A stretch of 64,000 nt of DNA from Geitlerinema sp. S16 (GCA_011390275.1 JAABST010000009.1:43493-107492), one strand, 5' to 3'; positions 26,312-35,904 are shown, counted from the first letter of the stretch. Notes: generated by a model from the sequence alone, not told the origin. A program made the numbers and translations.

Positions 26312-26638
26312 CTAGATCGAGGCCAAGGGGGGTCGATCGTCTTCGTCTTCTTCGTTCGGGCGAGCCGAACCTTCCGGGGATGAATCATAGATGGCATCCA
26401 GGCGATCGCGCATATCATCAATGCCAATTGATCGCATCACGAGCAGTGGCTCCTGGACGACTCGTCCAGCGTCATCTAGCATCTCTGGGTGAGGCATCGA
26501 CTGAGTCCGTCGTGCGGTGGGAAGGCTGCGAACAGGCCGTCGGGCTTCGTTACCGAACGCTAGCAAGTTCCGAATCAGATTCCCGACGGCGATAAAAGCC
26601 AGAAATGTAAAAGCCAGAATGTAGAGAAGTTGCAGCAT
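26312..26638 (-). CDS. DUF2973 family membrane protein
   Basis: 108 residues. One N-terminal membrane helix (MLQLLYILAFTFLAFIAVGNLIRNLL) and a Pro/Arg/acidic-rich soluble part (HPEMLDDAGRVV, then DEDDRPP). This is the cyanobacterial DUF2973 family. Function is unknown. The DUF2605 gene lies just upstream in the same direction, the usual pairing, and the two are separated by 290 bases of which I can say nothing firm. Confidence 0.85.
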   Translation of the reverse strand: MLQLLYILAFTFLAFIAVGNLIRNLLAFGNEARRPVRSLPTARRTQSMPHPEMLDDAGRVVQEPLLVMRSIGIDDMRDRLDAIYDSSPEGSARPNEEDEDDRPPLASI

Positions 26639-26928
26639 AGGTGAGACTTGGCAGACGTGTCAGCAGGCGTAGCAAAACGGCGGAAAAAGCTTCGAGCAAG
26701 GCTTAAATAACGGAAATTACAGGGCTATAGCGATCGGCACTGTATTCATTTCGCATTGAGACTAGCGACTGCAATACGATTTAAGGTGTCAGGGCAGTTT
26801 ATCTCAAACAAAGCCTTAATTTAAGTTTGAAATAAACGAAAGTCAGAAAACGAAAGGAGGCTTAAGTCAACGACCACGGCAAGATCGCAAGATTAGAGCG
26901 ATCGAACATGGACATCAGCTTTGGTTTG

Positions 26929-27255
26929 CTAGGTTGTGGGCGTATTACGTTCGGTACGTAGACGAGCAGAAACCTTCCAACATTCTGCGAGCAGGTGGTG
27001 CCACGGCATCAGTACAGACATTTCGACGCCCGCCTGACAGCCGGTTGCCTTGAGCAACATTTGCGAGGTGGAAACTTCCTGTTGCGCTTGAGTTACGCGA
27101 GCAAGGAGATCGGCCTGTGCGGCTTCCCCCAAGAATGCGATCGGCTCTCGCTCTAGGAGTGTACGAGACCGGTCAAACCAATACTGGAAGTCATCCAACA
27201 GTGGTTCTAAGACGGTCTTGAGCAAGCTGGGCTCTGGTAGGTTTTGACTGCCCAT
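26929..27255 (-). CDS. DUF2605 family protein
   Basis: 108 residues, no membrane segment. LLKTVLEPLLDDFQYWFDRSRTLLEREPIAFL is characteristic of DUF2605, a cyanobacterial family of unknown function. The 3' half contains MLLKATGCQAGVEMSVLMPWHHLLAECW, also conserved. It sits upstream of the DUF2973 gene, its common neighbour. Confidence 0.85.
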   Translation of the reverse strand: MGSQNLPEPSLLKTVLEPLLDDFQYWFDRSRTLLEREPIAFLGEAAQADLLARVTQAQQEVSTSQMLLKATGCQAGVEMSVLMPWHHLLAECWKVSARLRTERNTPTT

Positions 27256-27342
27256 AATCTAATACTAGTTCACTGACGGATAACCAATCTTAACGTTATT
27301 CACATTTGTTTACAATCTAGGCTCCGCGATCGAGGCCGTGGA

Positions 27343-27608
27343 TTGTGTCTGCGAGATTGGTTCCTCTCGTTACCGTTTTTTGCCTTATCGCCAGATGTAT
27401 TGCAATCGTGGGAGGCTGTTGAACGATTAGGAGTTCCGCGTTTAACCGTTCGTACGACGGTGGAGCATTGTTTCTGCTGTGTAGAAATCTGCTGAAATAT
27501 CAAGCAAGAGACGAATGGGAGGAATACTTCGGCAGCTTTGATGAAGTCGTCGCAGTCCGGTATGAAAGAGATGCATTGCGGTTTTCATTGTTTTGCGTTT
27601 GTCGGTAA
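27343..27608 (+). pseudogene. Possible frameshifted gene fragment
   Basis: Two overlapping open frames read like one protein if one base has been lost near 27435. The first, from about 27343, contains SPDVLQSWEAVERLGVP; the second, to the stop at 27606-27608, contains FNRSYDGGALFLLC, then LKYQARDEWEEYFGSFDEVV. Neither has a good start or ribosome site, and neither family is recognised. The rest of 27256-27780 looks non-coding. The signal is weak but both halves have protein-like composition. Confidence 0.3.
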
Positions 27609-27780
27609 CAACGGATACAGCGTATATCTCTATTCTAGAAGATGTGTTCCAACAAATTCGATAACATCATCAATCTGTGCAGGGCAAACGCATATTCTAA
27701 TTTTTCGCTGTTTTCGGCTTGTTGGCTGATGCTGTAAGCCCCGTGTTTTAGATGCGTAACTTAGAACTCAGAGGCATCAC

Positions 27781-28581
27781 TCACGCGCGTGAGCCGGGTG
27801 GAACAAACCGAAAGACATCCACGATGACGCGCATCCAGCCCTCTGCGAGAGATTTGAGAATACGATCGCCTTTTTCCACCGTCGCGATCGTGGCATCCCC
27901 AACAACGCCGGAGTCACTGATATCGTCGGTCAGCCAGGAATAGGTCAGTGCGCCTTTGGTCTGAAATAGTTCCGCGCAGTCGGGCGGATATTCGCAGACC
28001 GCGAGGTCAGTACGAACGCGATCGGGATCGAGGGCTAACATCAGGCTGGTTTCGGCGTCACCTGCGTGCATTGCGCGATCGCGTTCTATCTCGCTCAGTA
28101 ATGATTTAGTCTCATTCGGCACACGCCAAATAAACACGGGAAACACCCAAAAATCTGGATAACGCGCATGAATATCAACGGCAGCGATCTCCATGATCTG
28201 AGGCTGGCCGCCGTGCGCATTGGCGAAGATCAGCCTCCGAAAACCGGCGCGATACAGACTCTCGGCTAGATCGTGCAGGACGGCCAGCAGGGTTTCCGCC
28301 CGTAGCGAGATCGTACCGGGGAAGTTTTGATGTTCGTTGGATTTGCCGTAGTACAGCGGCGGCAGGACGTAGCAGGGTAGGTCTTCGGGAAGCCGATCGC
28401 AGGCCGCGCCGATCGCACCACAGGCAATGGTGCTGTCAACGACGAGGGGCAAATGGGGGCCGTGCTGCTCGATCGCGCCGCAGGGCTGAATAATCACGGC
28501 CTTGTGGCGATCGGGCATCGCCGCGATGTCGTTCCAGGTCAGATAGGGAAAGAAGCGATCGGGCGGAATATAGCCATGCAT
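27781..28581 (-). CDS. Creatininase-family amidohydrolase
   Basis: 266 residues. The metal-binding pattern of the creatininase family is seen: GAIEQHGPHLPLVVD (E, H, D ligands), a later ANAHGGQ, and E in GDAETSLML. Members hydrolyse creatinine or cyclic amides, or act in cofactor maturation. The substrate here is unknown. The gene precedes the cyanophycinase gene in transcription order by about 100 bases on the same strand, so a link to amino-acid or nitrogen turnover is possible. Confidence 0.85.
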   Translation of the reverse strand: MHGYIPPDRFFPYLTWNDIAAMPDRHKAVIIQPCGAIEQHGPHLPLVVDSTIACGAIGAACDRLPEDLPCYVLPPLYYGKSNEHQNFPGTISLRAETLLAVLHDLAESLYRAGFRRLIFANAHGGQPQIMEIAAVDIHARYPDFWVFPVFIWRVPNETKSLLSEIERDRAMHAGDAETSLMLALDPDRVRTDLAVCEYPPDCAELFQTKGALTYSWLTDDISDSGVVGDATIATVEKGDRILKSLAEGWMRVIVDVFRFVPPGSRA

Positions 28582-28687
28582 AAACGAAAGACACGCTGAC
28601 CGCGTTGGCTGAGTCTGTTCGATTTGACGATTATTGACGTATCAAGATATAGACGTATCGATAATCATCAAACCGAATGGGAGCTTA

Positions 28688-29548
28688 CTAAGCCGTCATT
28701 TGCTGCTGTTCGGGCAACTCGATCGCGCGTTGGGGCAGATTGAACCGATCGCCGTGCGTCAGAACATGCAGGCGTAGATTGAAGATGCTGATCGGATCGA
28801 TCGAGCTGATGTGCTTGGCGTTGGTGTAGCTCATCTCGCCCGGATCAACAATGGTGACCGTTCCTTTACCCACCACCTGAATCGTATCGTGGCCTTCAAA
28901 CATGGCACAGGTATCTTCATCGATGCCGATGCCGATACGATCGGGGTGGCACGACACCGCGCTAATCAAGCGAGCCATCCGGTTGCGGTTATGGAAATGC
29001 TGATCGACGATCGCTTGCGGCAAAAATCCCAAGCCCGTGGTCATATCCACCAGCGAACGGTTGGGCGACTCGGCACTACCACCACCGGCAATCATGTGAT
29101 GCCCCATGATGGCAGCTCCGGCACTGGTTCCAGCGAGGGTCACCTCACCGCGCTGAACCAGTAGCAAGAGCTTCTCCATCAACGGTGTGTCCGCCAGTAG
29201 CGAACACAAACGCAGCTGATCGCCCCCTGTAATGAAAACGCCCGTACAGTCGTCGAGATAGTTTTGCCAAACCGCATCTTCGCTTTGGTAGCGCTCGCGA
29301 ATATCGAGCACCTGGATATTTTGAGCGCCCATATCGCTAAAAATCGTGCGATAGCGACTGCCGATCGCTTCGGGTTCGCGTGAAGCGGATGGAATAATGG
29401 CGATCCGAGACTCGATGCCTCCCGAATACTCAAAAAACGTGCGGAGAATTTCGCGTCCGTGAACTTTATCCTCAGCTCCCCCTATTACCAGAATTGTGGA
29501 GTTGCGTGACGAAAACGTGGAGGATTCATTAGCGGCGGATTGCGTCAT
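28688..29548 (-). CDS. cphB: Cyanophycinase
   Basis: 286 residues from the ATG at 29548. It breaks cyanophycin to beta-Asp-Arg dipeptides, releasing stored nitrogen. The serine-peptidase S51 nucleophile elbow GTSAGA (about residue 145) and VDQHFHNRNRM, with the catalytic His, are present. The frame is open to 29674, but the extra 42 residues are unlike the family and the N-terminus ILVIGGAEDKVHG is reached early from the later start. cphA is not in the window, although the two are usually adjacent in cyanobacteria. Confidence 0.93.
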   Translation of the reverse strand: MTQSAANESSTFSSRNSTILVIGGAEDKVHGREILRTFFEYSGGIESRIAIIPSASREPEAIGSRYRTIFSDMGAQNIQVLDIRERYQSEDAVWQNYLDDCTGVFITGGDQLRLCSLLADTPLMEKLLLLVQRGEVTLAGTSAGAAIMGHHMIAGGGSAESPNRSLVDMTTGLGFLPQAIVDQHFHNRNRMARLISAVSCHPDRIGIGIDEDTCAMFEGHDTIQVVGKGTVTIVDPGEMSYTNAKHISSIDPISIFNLRLHVLTHGDRFNLPQRAIELPEQQQMTA

Positions 29549-29910
29549 AGTGGCGAACGGCCTCGGGCTGGACGTCGAGGCAAAAGCGTTAATAAGTTTG
29601 TAATTGAAGAAACCCGCTCGAATCGCGGCAGAGTCCAGAATGTTTGTCCTAATGTGCCGTTTGATTCGACGCATTAGAAGCTCAGATTATGGTTTACGAT
29701 CGAGCAATATTGACTTCGATCCTATCACGCTTTTTCGCCGGTTCAACGTTTAGAGAAAGCCCACGTATAGCCTTAAGACAGGCTTAAGAATGATTGGCCT
29801 GACCCGCTAAAATTCACTAACATCGGCGCTGACGGGTCATGCGTGGGCAACATGGGTAAGCGCACAACATCCCGATCCGAGACAGCCCGCTGCATTGATC
29901 GTGATGTTTT

Positions 29911-29936
29911 ATGAGATTTGATTGTGAGATTTGATA
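29911..29936 (+). repeat. 13-bp tandem duplication over the trmD start
   Basis: ATGAGATTTGATT (29911-29923) is followed by GTGAGATTTGATA (29924-29936). The first copy supplies an ATG that is out of frame with trmD and would give only a seven-codon peptide; the second supplies the in-frame GTG. Confidence 0.85.
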
Positions 29937-30628
29937 TCGTTACCCTCTTCCCTGAGTTTTTTGGTTCTCCGCTCGAATCAGGGGTGATTGGTCGGGCGAT
30001 CGCGCGAGAGATCGCGACCGTTTATTGTGTTAATCCGCGTGACTTTACCGAGGACAAACATAAACGGGTCGATGATGAACCCTACGGTGGCGGCGTCGGT
30101 ATGGTGATCAAGCCTGAGCCGATGTTTGCCGCTGTGGAGTCTCTGCCCTGTTTGCCACGGCGTGAAACGATCTTGCTCACTCCCCAAGGCAAGCCGATGA
30201 GTCAAGCTCTCTTTCGCGAACTCGGGCAAGGGTGCGATCAGATTATCTTGCTGTGCGGTTGCTATGAGGGGATTGACGAGCGGGTGACGCAGTTGGTCAC
30301 GCGCGAAATCTCGCTGGGGGATTTTGTGCTGACGGGCGGAGAAATTCCGGCGCTGGCGTTAATTAATGGGGTGACGCGCTTGCTGCCTGGGACGATCGGC
30401 AAGCGAGCGTCTCACGAAGAAGATAGCTTCGAGAATGGCTTGCTCGACTATCCGCACTACACCCGCCCGCCGGTGTTTCGTGGTCAGGCTGTGCCGGAGG
30501 TGTTGCTCTCGGGAAATCATGCCGCGATCGCCCAGTGGCGCTACGAACAGCAGCTCCAGCGCACGCGAGAACGCCGCCCGGATCTGCTCGATCCCACGGA
30601 AACCACAGCGCCAAGCGGCTCTGCTTGA
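29924..30628 (+). CDS. trmD: tRNA (guanine37-N1)-methyltransferase
   Basis: 234 residues from GTG. Adds N1-methyl to G37 next to the anticodon and prevents frameshifting. The trefoil-knot SAM site is visible: LLCGCYEGIDERV, and EISLGDFVLTGGE, preceded by DDEPYGGGVGM. GTG 29924 gives the typical M-R-F-D-I-V-T-L-F-P start; a TTG six bases earlier is also in frame. The start region is duplicated (29911-29936). The product end is followed by about 95 bases before the DUF1517 gene. Confidence 0.95.
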   Translation: MRFDIVTLFPEFFGSPLESGVIGRAIAREIATVYCVNPRDFTEDKHKRVDDEPYGGGVGMVIKPEPMFAAVESLPCLPRRETILLTPQGKPMSQALFRELGQGCDQIILLCGCYEGIDERVTQLVTREISLGDFVLTGGEIPALALINGVTRLLPGTIGKRASHEEDSFENGLLDYPHYTRPPVFRGQAVPEVLLSGNHAAIAQWRYEQQLQRTRERRPDLLDPTETTAPSGSA

Positions 30629-30722
30629 CAGTGCTAACCTTAAACAGTCGAGCATCTATATTTTCTCTAAATATTCCGCCACACCCGAGCTTGATTTTTT
30701 GCTTTATCAAAAATCAATATCA

Positions 30723-32144
30723 ATGGCTCGTACCCTGAAATTTCAGGATTTTAGCGAGAACCGCATCTCTAGACTGATTCGCTCCAATTTCCTGCTGTTT
30801 AGACGTCGCCAAGCTGAATCTATGAACGTTTTGCGTCCGTTGTTCGCGTTCACTCTCATGACCGTTATCGTGAACGTTGTTTCATTCGATCCGCCGACCG
30901 CGCAACCCGTTGCGTTTGGTCTAGAAAGTGCGATCGCACGTCGCAGCGGTGGACGGTCTAGCGGCGGTTCGTTTGGGCGATCGCGATCGTCCGGCTCTTC
31001 CTCTGGCTCTTCATCCGGTTCACGCTCAAGCAGTCCTTCGACCAACCGATCCAATAGTCCCTCGACCCCGCGATCGAATAGCACGACGACGACAAGCCCC
31101 AGCCCTAATACACGCGGCAATACCGGCGGCACAACCCGTGGGGGCAGCTTCAATCGTTCTCCCTCGCCCGCTCCCGTCGCGCCGACTCGTACCCCAACCC
31201 CCCAGCCCGATCGCGGAATCACCCCCGATCGAGACTACATCGATCGAAATTCCAACCCAATTCCACGACCCGTCATTATCCCCGTTCCGATTTACAACAA
31301 CGTTCCGCCCAATTCCTACGATTCCAGACCCCAAGTTCCGGTCCAAGAAAACTACGTTTCTCCAAATCAAACCGATCAGACCAATCCAAATACACCGACG
31401 ACCAATTCGAGTGGGGTAGGCGGCGCAGAGTCTGACGATCTGACCTTTGGTGATGTTCTGATTCTGATTGTGATCTTGCTGGTGTTTGCCTTGATTGCCG
31501 GTGGAGCTATTTTCCTGGCATGGCAGCTACTCAAGCGCTTGATCTCCCCTGCCGGTGCGGGTAATGCACTCGAAAACGACGTAGTTACCGTCAGCAAGCT
31601 GCAAATTGGTTTATTAGCAAGCGCCAAGGATATTCAAGCCAATCTCACCCATCTCAGCGAGATCGCCGATCTAGACTCCAGCGCTGGCCTTGCGACATTC
31701 GCGACGAACTGCACGCTCATGTTGCTGCGTCACCCTGACTATTGGACTCATGCCGCATCAAGCTCTAAAACGGTGAAAACACGCGCCGAGGCACAGCAGC
31801 TATTTGAGCGCATTTCGATCGAGGAGCGAATGAAATTTGATACGGAAACGTTTTCGCGCACGGGCGATCGTCTCGTCGTTGAGGATCGATCGATCGCCAC
31901 GGCAGATGACGAGCTACCCGAATACATCGTCGTAACGCTGGTCGTCGGGACAGAAAATGATGAAGCGTTATTCCCGCCGGTGCATTCTGCCGAGGATCTC
32001 GAAGCGGCTTTAAAGACGATCGGCAGTCTGAGCGGAGATTATCTCAGCGTGTTTGAACTGCTCTGGACGCCGCAAGCCGCTGAAGAGAGCTTGACGGCGG
32101 ATGAATTAATTGAGCTGTTCCCAGAAATCGTGCCGGTTGGCTAA
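30723..32144 (+). CDS. DUF1517 family membrane protein
   Basis: 473 residues from ATG 30723; longer reading from 30435 overlaps trmD out of frame and is rejected. A hydrophobic segment (about 36-55) and a second one (VLILIVILLVFALIAGGAIFLAW, about 245) flank a low-complexity region rich in Ser, Gly, Pro, Thr and Asn. The C-terminal part (ENDVVTVSKLQIGLLASAKDIQ..., IVVTLVVGTE..., LSVFELLWTPQ) is the DUF1517 domain, found in cyanobacteria and chloroplasts. Function unknown. Confidence 0.85.
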   Translation: MARTLKFQDFSENRISRLIRSNFLLFRRRQAESMNVLRPLFAFTLMTVIVNVVSFDPPTAQPVAFGLESAIARRSGGRSSGGSFGRSRSSGSSSGSSSGSRSSSPSTNRSNSPSTPRSNSTTTTSPSPNTRGNTGGTTRGGSFNRSPSPAPVAPTRTPTPQPDRGITPDRDYIDRNSNPIPRPVIIPVPIYNNVPPNSYDSRPQVPVQENYVSPNQTDQTNPNTPTTNSSGVGGAESDDLTFGDVLILIVILLVFALIAGGAIFLAWQLLKRLISPAGAGNALENDVVTVSKLQIGLLASAKDIQANLTHLSEIADLDSSAGLATFATNCTLMLLRHPDYWTHAASSSKTVKTRAEAQQLFERISIEERMKFDTETFSRTGDRLVVEDRSIATADDELPEYIVVTLVVGTENDEALFPPVHSAEDLEAALKTIGSLSGDYLSVFELLWTPQAAEESLTADELIELFPEIVPVG

Positions 32145-32230
32145 TTCCCCATGATTTAGTTCTTAATTTAATGTTGATGTTGATCTTTGAAATGATTAAA
32201 TCGCAATTTATTGAATCGTTCGGATCGTCT

Positions 32231-32920
32231 CTAGCTCCGAGCCGGTTCGCTCAGACCGGGCGGTAGCGGTTCATGACAGATCGCGTGAATCGCTGCGATC
32301 CGTTCAAACAGCGCCGGGTAAGTTTCGCGATAGGTCGGTAGCAATGCCAGAGGCGAGAGCAAGGCCGCTGCGGCGATATCCGCCACACTTAAGGCGTCGC
32401 CGACTAAAAAGGATTGGGCTTTCCAGGTGCGATCGATCCACGGCAAAGCCAAGTCCAGCCGTTCTTCCGCGAGTTTCGCCGTCACCGCATTGATGCCGTA
32501 CTGCCGACGCACGATCGCGATCACGGCCATGCTCACCAACGACGGGTCGATCGCTTTGCCCTCGTTGGCGCGGTATTGGTAGTAAACGAAACGAGTCGCG
32601 GTTCCGATGCTTGCGTCGAGCCAATCTTCGAGCTGGAGGGCGCGATCGCGCTGATCGCGATTTTCAGGAATCAACTTTGAGGCGGGATAGCGTTGATCGA
32701 GATAGGCCAGAATGCGCGACGAGTCTGTAATGACGGTAGAAGACTGATCGCGATCGTCCATCAAAACGGGAACGGTCGTACACTGCGTTAGAGGTTTGAG
32801 CTTGAACACATGCAGCCCCGGCGTGAGATTCTCGATCGTATACGAACAACCCTTATAACCAAGAGCTAGTCTGGCTTTACGGCAATAGTGCGAGGTACTA
32901 AACTGAAGCAAGTGCATCAT
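32231..32920 (-). CDS. Glutathione S-transferase family protein
   Basis: 229 residues. N-terminal thioredoxin-like fold begins LLQFSTSHYCRKARLALG with a Ser/Cys near the glutathione site, then TVPVL (cis-Pro) and a helical C-terminal domain (LVGDALSVADIAAAAL, with the conserved N-capping S/T-x-x-D). It could conjugate glutathione or serve as a stress protein. Two Met codons start the frame; either may be used. The 340-bp upstream region (32921-33264) holds three 11-bp repeats and no gene I can support. Confidence 0.85.
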   Translation of the reverse strand: MMHLLQFSTSHYCRKARLALGYKGCSYTIENLTPGLHVFKLKPLTQCTTVPVLMDDRDQSSTVITDSSRILAYLDQRYPASKLIPENRDQRDRALQLEDWLDASIGTATRFVYYQYRANEGKAIDPSLVSMAVIAIVRRQYGINAVTAKLAEERLDLALPWIDRTWKAQSFLVGDALSVADIAAAALLSPLALLPTYRETYPALFERIAAIHAICHEPLPPGLSEPARS

Positions 32921-32938
32921 GCTGTTAACTAAAAAATC

Positions 32939-32971
32939 AGTGCAAAGTTAGTGCAAGGTTAGTGCCAAATT
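32939..32971. repeat. Three 11-bp repeats upstream of the GST gene
   Basis: AGTGCAAAGTT, AGTGCAAGGTT and AGTGCCAAATT follow each other (32939-32971), spaced by exactly 11 bp. They lie 19-51 bases upstream of the GST start on the minus strand, where an operator or the 5' leader could sit. Confidence 0.7.
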
Positions 32972-33276
32972 AGAGTGTAATTTTGTGAATCACACCGAGT
33001 TTGTCTCTCTTTGTCTCTCCTAACCGTTAGGGCTTGATGGGGATGTGTAAAACATTAAATTGGACTAGAGACTAGCGTTTTGTGAGTATTTGCGAAAAAC
33101 TCGATGCTAGTATGGTTTGCGAACTCTGCAATAGTGCGGAAACGATTCTACTCAGGCTGTAAAAGGCTTTGAATGCACTTGCATCTATAGATTGGCGGCT
33201 AAACGGATTCTTTTGCGGATCTGTCTTTGTCTCTGCTTGACTCCTTGACCGTTATTCTCGTCTATTGAGTATTTTC

Positions 33277-33765
33277 ATGGCCAGCGCATTACGATCGCCG
33301 CTCTCCCATCCGTCGTCCGATGGCGATATGAGCCGCGCCGCCCTCAATCAGCAGCATCCGGGACAGCGAAAACGAGAAAAACCCGCCCGCGTTACGGTGA
33401 TTGTCCAACCGAACAGCGAGGCGGAACGCTTACTTGCAACGTTGAAGCACATGTCAAGCGTCGCCTGTAGCGTGCTGCTCGTGGCGGCGGGACTGGCCTA
33501 TGGGGATCAGGTTTACGTTGATGTTCAAATGGATAACGCTCGCGATCGCCTAACGACTTTGCAAGACGATGAACATCAATTAAACGTCTCGATCGAAGCT
33601 TTGAAGTATCAAGCGGCTCAACTGGGCGAATCCCCCGACACCGACCTGATCCCCCAAACCCCGGATCGTTTCATCTTTGTTGAACCTTCGTTATCTCGCC
33701 CCGATCGTCCCACAAACAACCTGACCCCTGCTGCTACGCCGCCACAGTTTCCGATCGGCTACTAA
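33277..33765 (+). CDS. FtsL-like single-pass protein upstream of ftsI
   Basis: 162 residues from ATG 33277 (TTG 33265 also in frame). A basic N-terminal tail of about 60 residues is followed by one transmembrane helix (VACSVLLVAAGLAYG) and a short coiled-coil-like helix (VDVQMDNARDRLTTLQDDEHQLNVSIEALKYQAAQLG), then a Pro-rich tail. This is the topology of FtsL, a divisome scaffold that sits upstream of FtsI. It is not recognisable by sequence identity. The position, 120 bases before ftsI, supports the guess. In cyanobacteria the FtsL analogue is often unannotated. Confidence 0.55.
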   Translation: MASALRSPLSHPSSDGDMSRAALNQQHPGQRKREKPARVTVIVQPNSEAERLLATLKHMSSVACSVLLVAAGLAYGDQVYVDVQMDNARDRLTTLQDDEHQLNVSIEALKYQAAQLGESPDTDLIPQTPDRFIFVEPSLSRPDRPTNNLTPAATPPQFPIGY

Positions 33766-33885
33766 TTCCGTTATGGCTTTACAAGCTGTAGGTTTAAACG
33801 TTGTGATTCTGCAAGCTGTAAAACGACAAGCCGTGATTCTGTCCGTCGCGATTCTGCCAGCCAGCGTCAGCCTTACTCAAATGCG

Positions 33886-35904
33886 ATGACCGGCGAATTT
33901 TCCCGTAATAAACTTCGACGTTATGCCGCACGCATGACACAATCCCGCGCGTCTACCGGCGCAATCCGTGCAGGCTGGTTGCACGTTTGGTCGTCGATGG
34001 CAGTACCGTCGCGGTTACGTCTCACCTTTGTCGGATTGTTGATCTGTGGCGGGGCGATCGCACTGTGGGTTAACCTCGTACGCCTTCAGATTGTGGGCAT
34101 ACCGCAAATACGCGCGGTACTGGTGGCACGCAATACCCCCAATGTTTCCACCGCCGTTCACCGTCGCCCGATCGTCGATCGCAACGGGCATATCCTGGCG
34201 ATCGATCGCGCCACCTATACGCTCTACGCCCACCCGCAACTGTTTGACGAGAAACCCTACGATATTGCCGTTCGTCTCGCGCCTCTCCTCGATCGCTCTG
34301 TGCGCGATCTCTACCGCACCTTACAAACGGCTCCAAGCGGTATTCGACTCAACGATTTTTTGACACAAAGCGATGCCAAAGCGATTCAAGCCTTGCGTTT
34401 AAATGGCCTTGAACTCGCCGAACATCCAACTCGCCTTTATCCCAATAATGACTTAACCGCAGATATTGTCGGCTATGTTGATTTTGATGGGCGAGGTCAG
34501 GCCGGAGTCGAATATAGCTATCGCAATCGCCTGACGATCGAGCCGGTAACAGACGAAACCACCGGAGATCAGGCTGTGACGGAGGAACCAGACCGTGAAC
34601 CGTCTAGCGAGTTAGAAACGTCCCAGCCGATTCCGAGTTCTGACACGGCGAACCCAAACTCAGACCCAAGCTCAAGCCCAAACTCAAACCCACCCAAACC
34701 ATCGCCCGAGTCGGCCTTGGAGTCTTCTCCTGACGATGCGGTCGATCAAGCCCCTGATCGAACGATCGCGCGAAGTCTCTCCGATCTGCAATACGACGAA
34801 TACACAGGTAGCCGTAACGATCTGCGCTTGCAGCTCACCCTTGACCTGCGACTTCAGCGCACAGCCCGCCGTCTGCTGACCGAAACGGTGAAGACATCCC
34901 AGGCGAAACGCGGAATCCTCATGGTGATGGACGCCCGTGATGGTTCGATTCTTTGTTCCACAACTTACCCGTCCTACAACCCCAATGCTTACTTTGAAGC
35001 GGATATCGAGCGGTTTAAAAATTGGGCGTTAAGCGATCTGTACGAACCTGGGTCGACGTTTAAGCCGATCAATGTGGCGATCGCCCTGGAAGCCGGGGCA
35101 ATCCAGCCGGACGATCGTTTCGATGATCCCGGTCAGATTTTTGTCGGTGAATGGCCGATCTCAAACTTCGATTATGAGCAGGCCGGTGGACGCGGCAATG
35201 TGAGCGTCACCGAGATTCTGCGCGATTCGAGCAATGTGGGCATGGTCAAGATTGTCAGCCAACTCAAAGCCACGGACTATCATGACTGGCTGACTCGCCT
35301 CGAAGTAGATCGCCTCACCGGAATTGATTTACCGTTTGAGGTTCAAAGTCAGCTCAAAAGCCGTGACACCTTCGCGATGAGTTCGATCGAACCGGCGACG
35401 GCAGCGTTTGGTCAAGGGCTAGCCATTACCCCCATCCAACTCCTCAAACTCAACGGCATTCTGGCCAGTGGCGGCCAAATTGTGACGCCGCATGTGGTGC
35501 GTGGCCTCGTGGACAGTGACGATCGCGTGGTCTGGACGCCCGATTTTCAGCCGCCCCTACGAGTGCTATCGCGTTCCAGCACCCAGGCCACGATCGCGAT
35601 GATGGAAGAGGTCGTTTCCACGGGAACCGGTAAAAATTCTCAAATTGAAAACTACCGCATTGCCGGTAAAACCGGCACATCCCAAAAAATTAATACTCAA
35701 GGCGGCGGCTACTCCGAAAATGCTGTTGTGGCGAGTTTTGTCGGGATTATGCCGGTGGAAGATCCACGATATGTAATTTTGGCCGCGATCGATGAACCCC
35801 AAACGATACGAGGCGGAGGCGCGGTGGCTGCGCCGATCGTCCGTCAGATGATTGAGCATTTGATCGCGATCGAAAAAATTCCACCCAGTCGATCCACTCC
35901 CTAA
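33886..35904 (+). CDS. ftsI: Septal peptidoglycan D,D-transpeptidase FtsI (class B PBP)
   Basis: 672 residues. Motifs: S-T-F-K at about 390 (catalytic Ser), S-S-N at about 448, K-T-G at about 595. One transmembrane helix near 45-65 (LTFVGLLICGGAIALWVNLV), then the dimerisation domain with RRPIVDRNGHILA. A low-complexity Ser/Pro/Asn linker of about 60 residues interrupts the region between the dimerisation and the catalytic domains (around 225-290), unusual for this protein. It builds septal cross-links with FtsW. Alternative start at M17. Confidence 0.95.
   Translation: MTGEFSRNKLRRYAARMTQSRASTGAIRAGWLHVWSSMAVPSRLRLTFVGLLICGGAIALWVNLVRLQIVGIPQIRAVLVARNTPNVSTAVHRRPIVDRNGHILAIDRATYTLYAHPQLFDEKPYDIAVRLAPLLDRSVRDLYRTLQTAPSGIRLNDFLTQSDAKAIQALRLNGLELAEHPTRLYPNNDLTADIVGYVDFDGRGQAGVEYSYRNRLTIEPVTDETTGDQAVTEEPDREPSSELETSQPIPSSDTANPNSDPSSSPNSNPPKPSPESALESSPDDAVDQAPDRTIARSLSDLQYDEYTGSRNDLRLQLTLDLRLQRTARRLLTETVKTSQAKRGILMVMDARDGSILCSTTYPSYNPNAYFEADIERFKNWALSDLYEPGSTFKPINVAIALEAGAIQPDDRFDDPGQIFVGEWPISNFDYEQAGGRGNVSVTEILRDSSNVGMVKIVSQLKATDYHDWLTRLEVDRLTGIDLPFEVQSQLKSRDTFAMSSIEPATAAFGQGLAITPIQLLKLNGILASGGQIVTPHVVRGLVDSDDRVVWTPDFQPPLRVLSRSSTQATIAMMEEVVSTGTGKNSQIENYRIAGKTGTSQKINTQGGGYSENAVVASFVGIMPVEDPRYVILAAIDEPQTIRGGGAVAAPIVRQMIEHLIAIEKIPPSRSTP

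Noticed and set aside
27538..27729. 63-codon plus-strand frame
   Set aside because: Cys/Ser-rich random look, overlaps the more protein-like frame that ends at 27608.
30435..30722. 96-codon extension of the DUF1517 gene
   Set aside because: It overlaps trmD out of frame and lacks the normal N-terminal signal; the ATG at 30723 is better.
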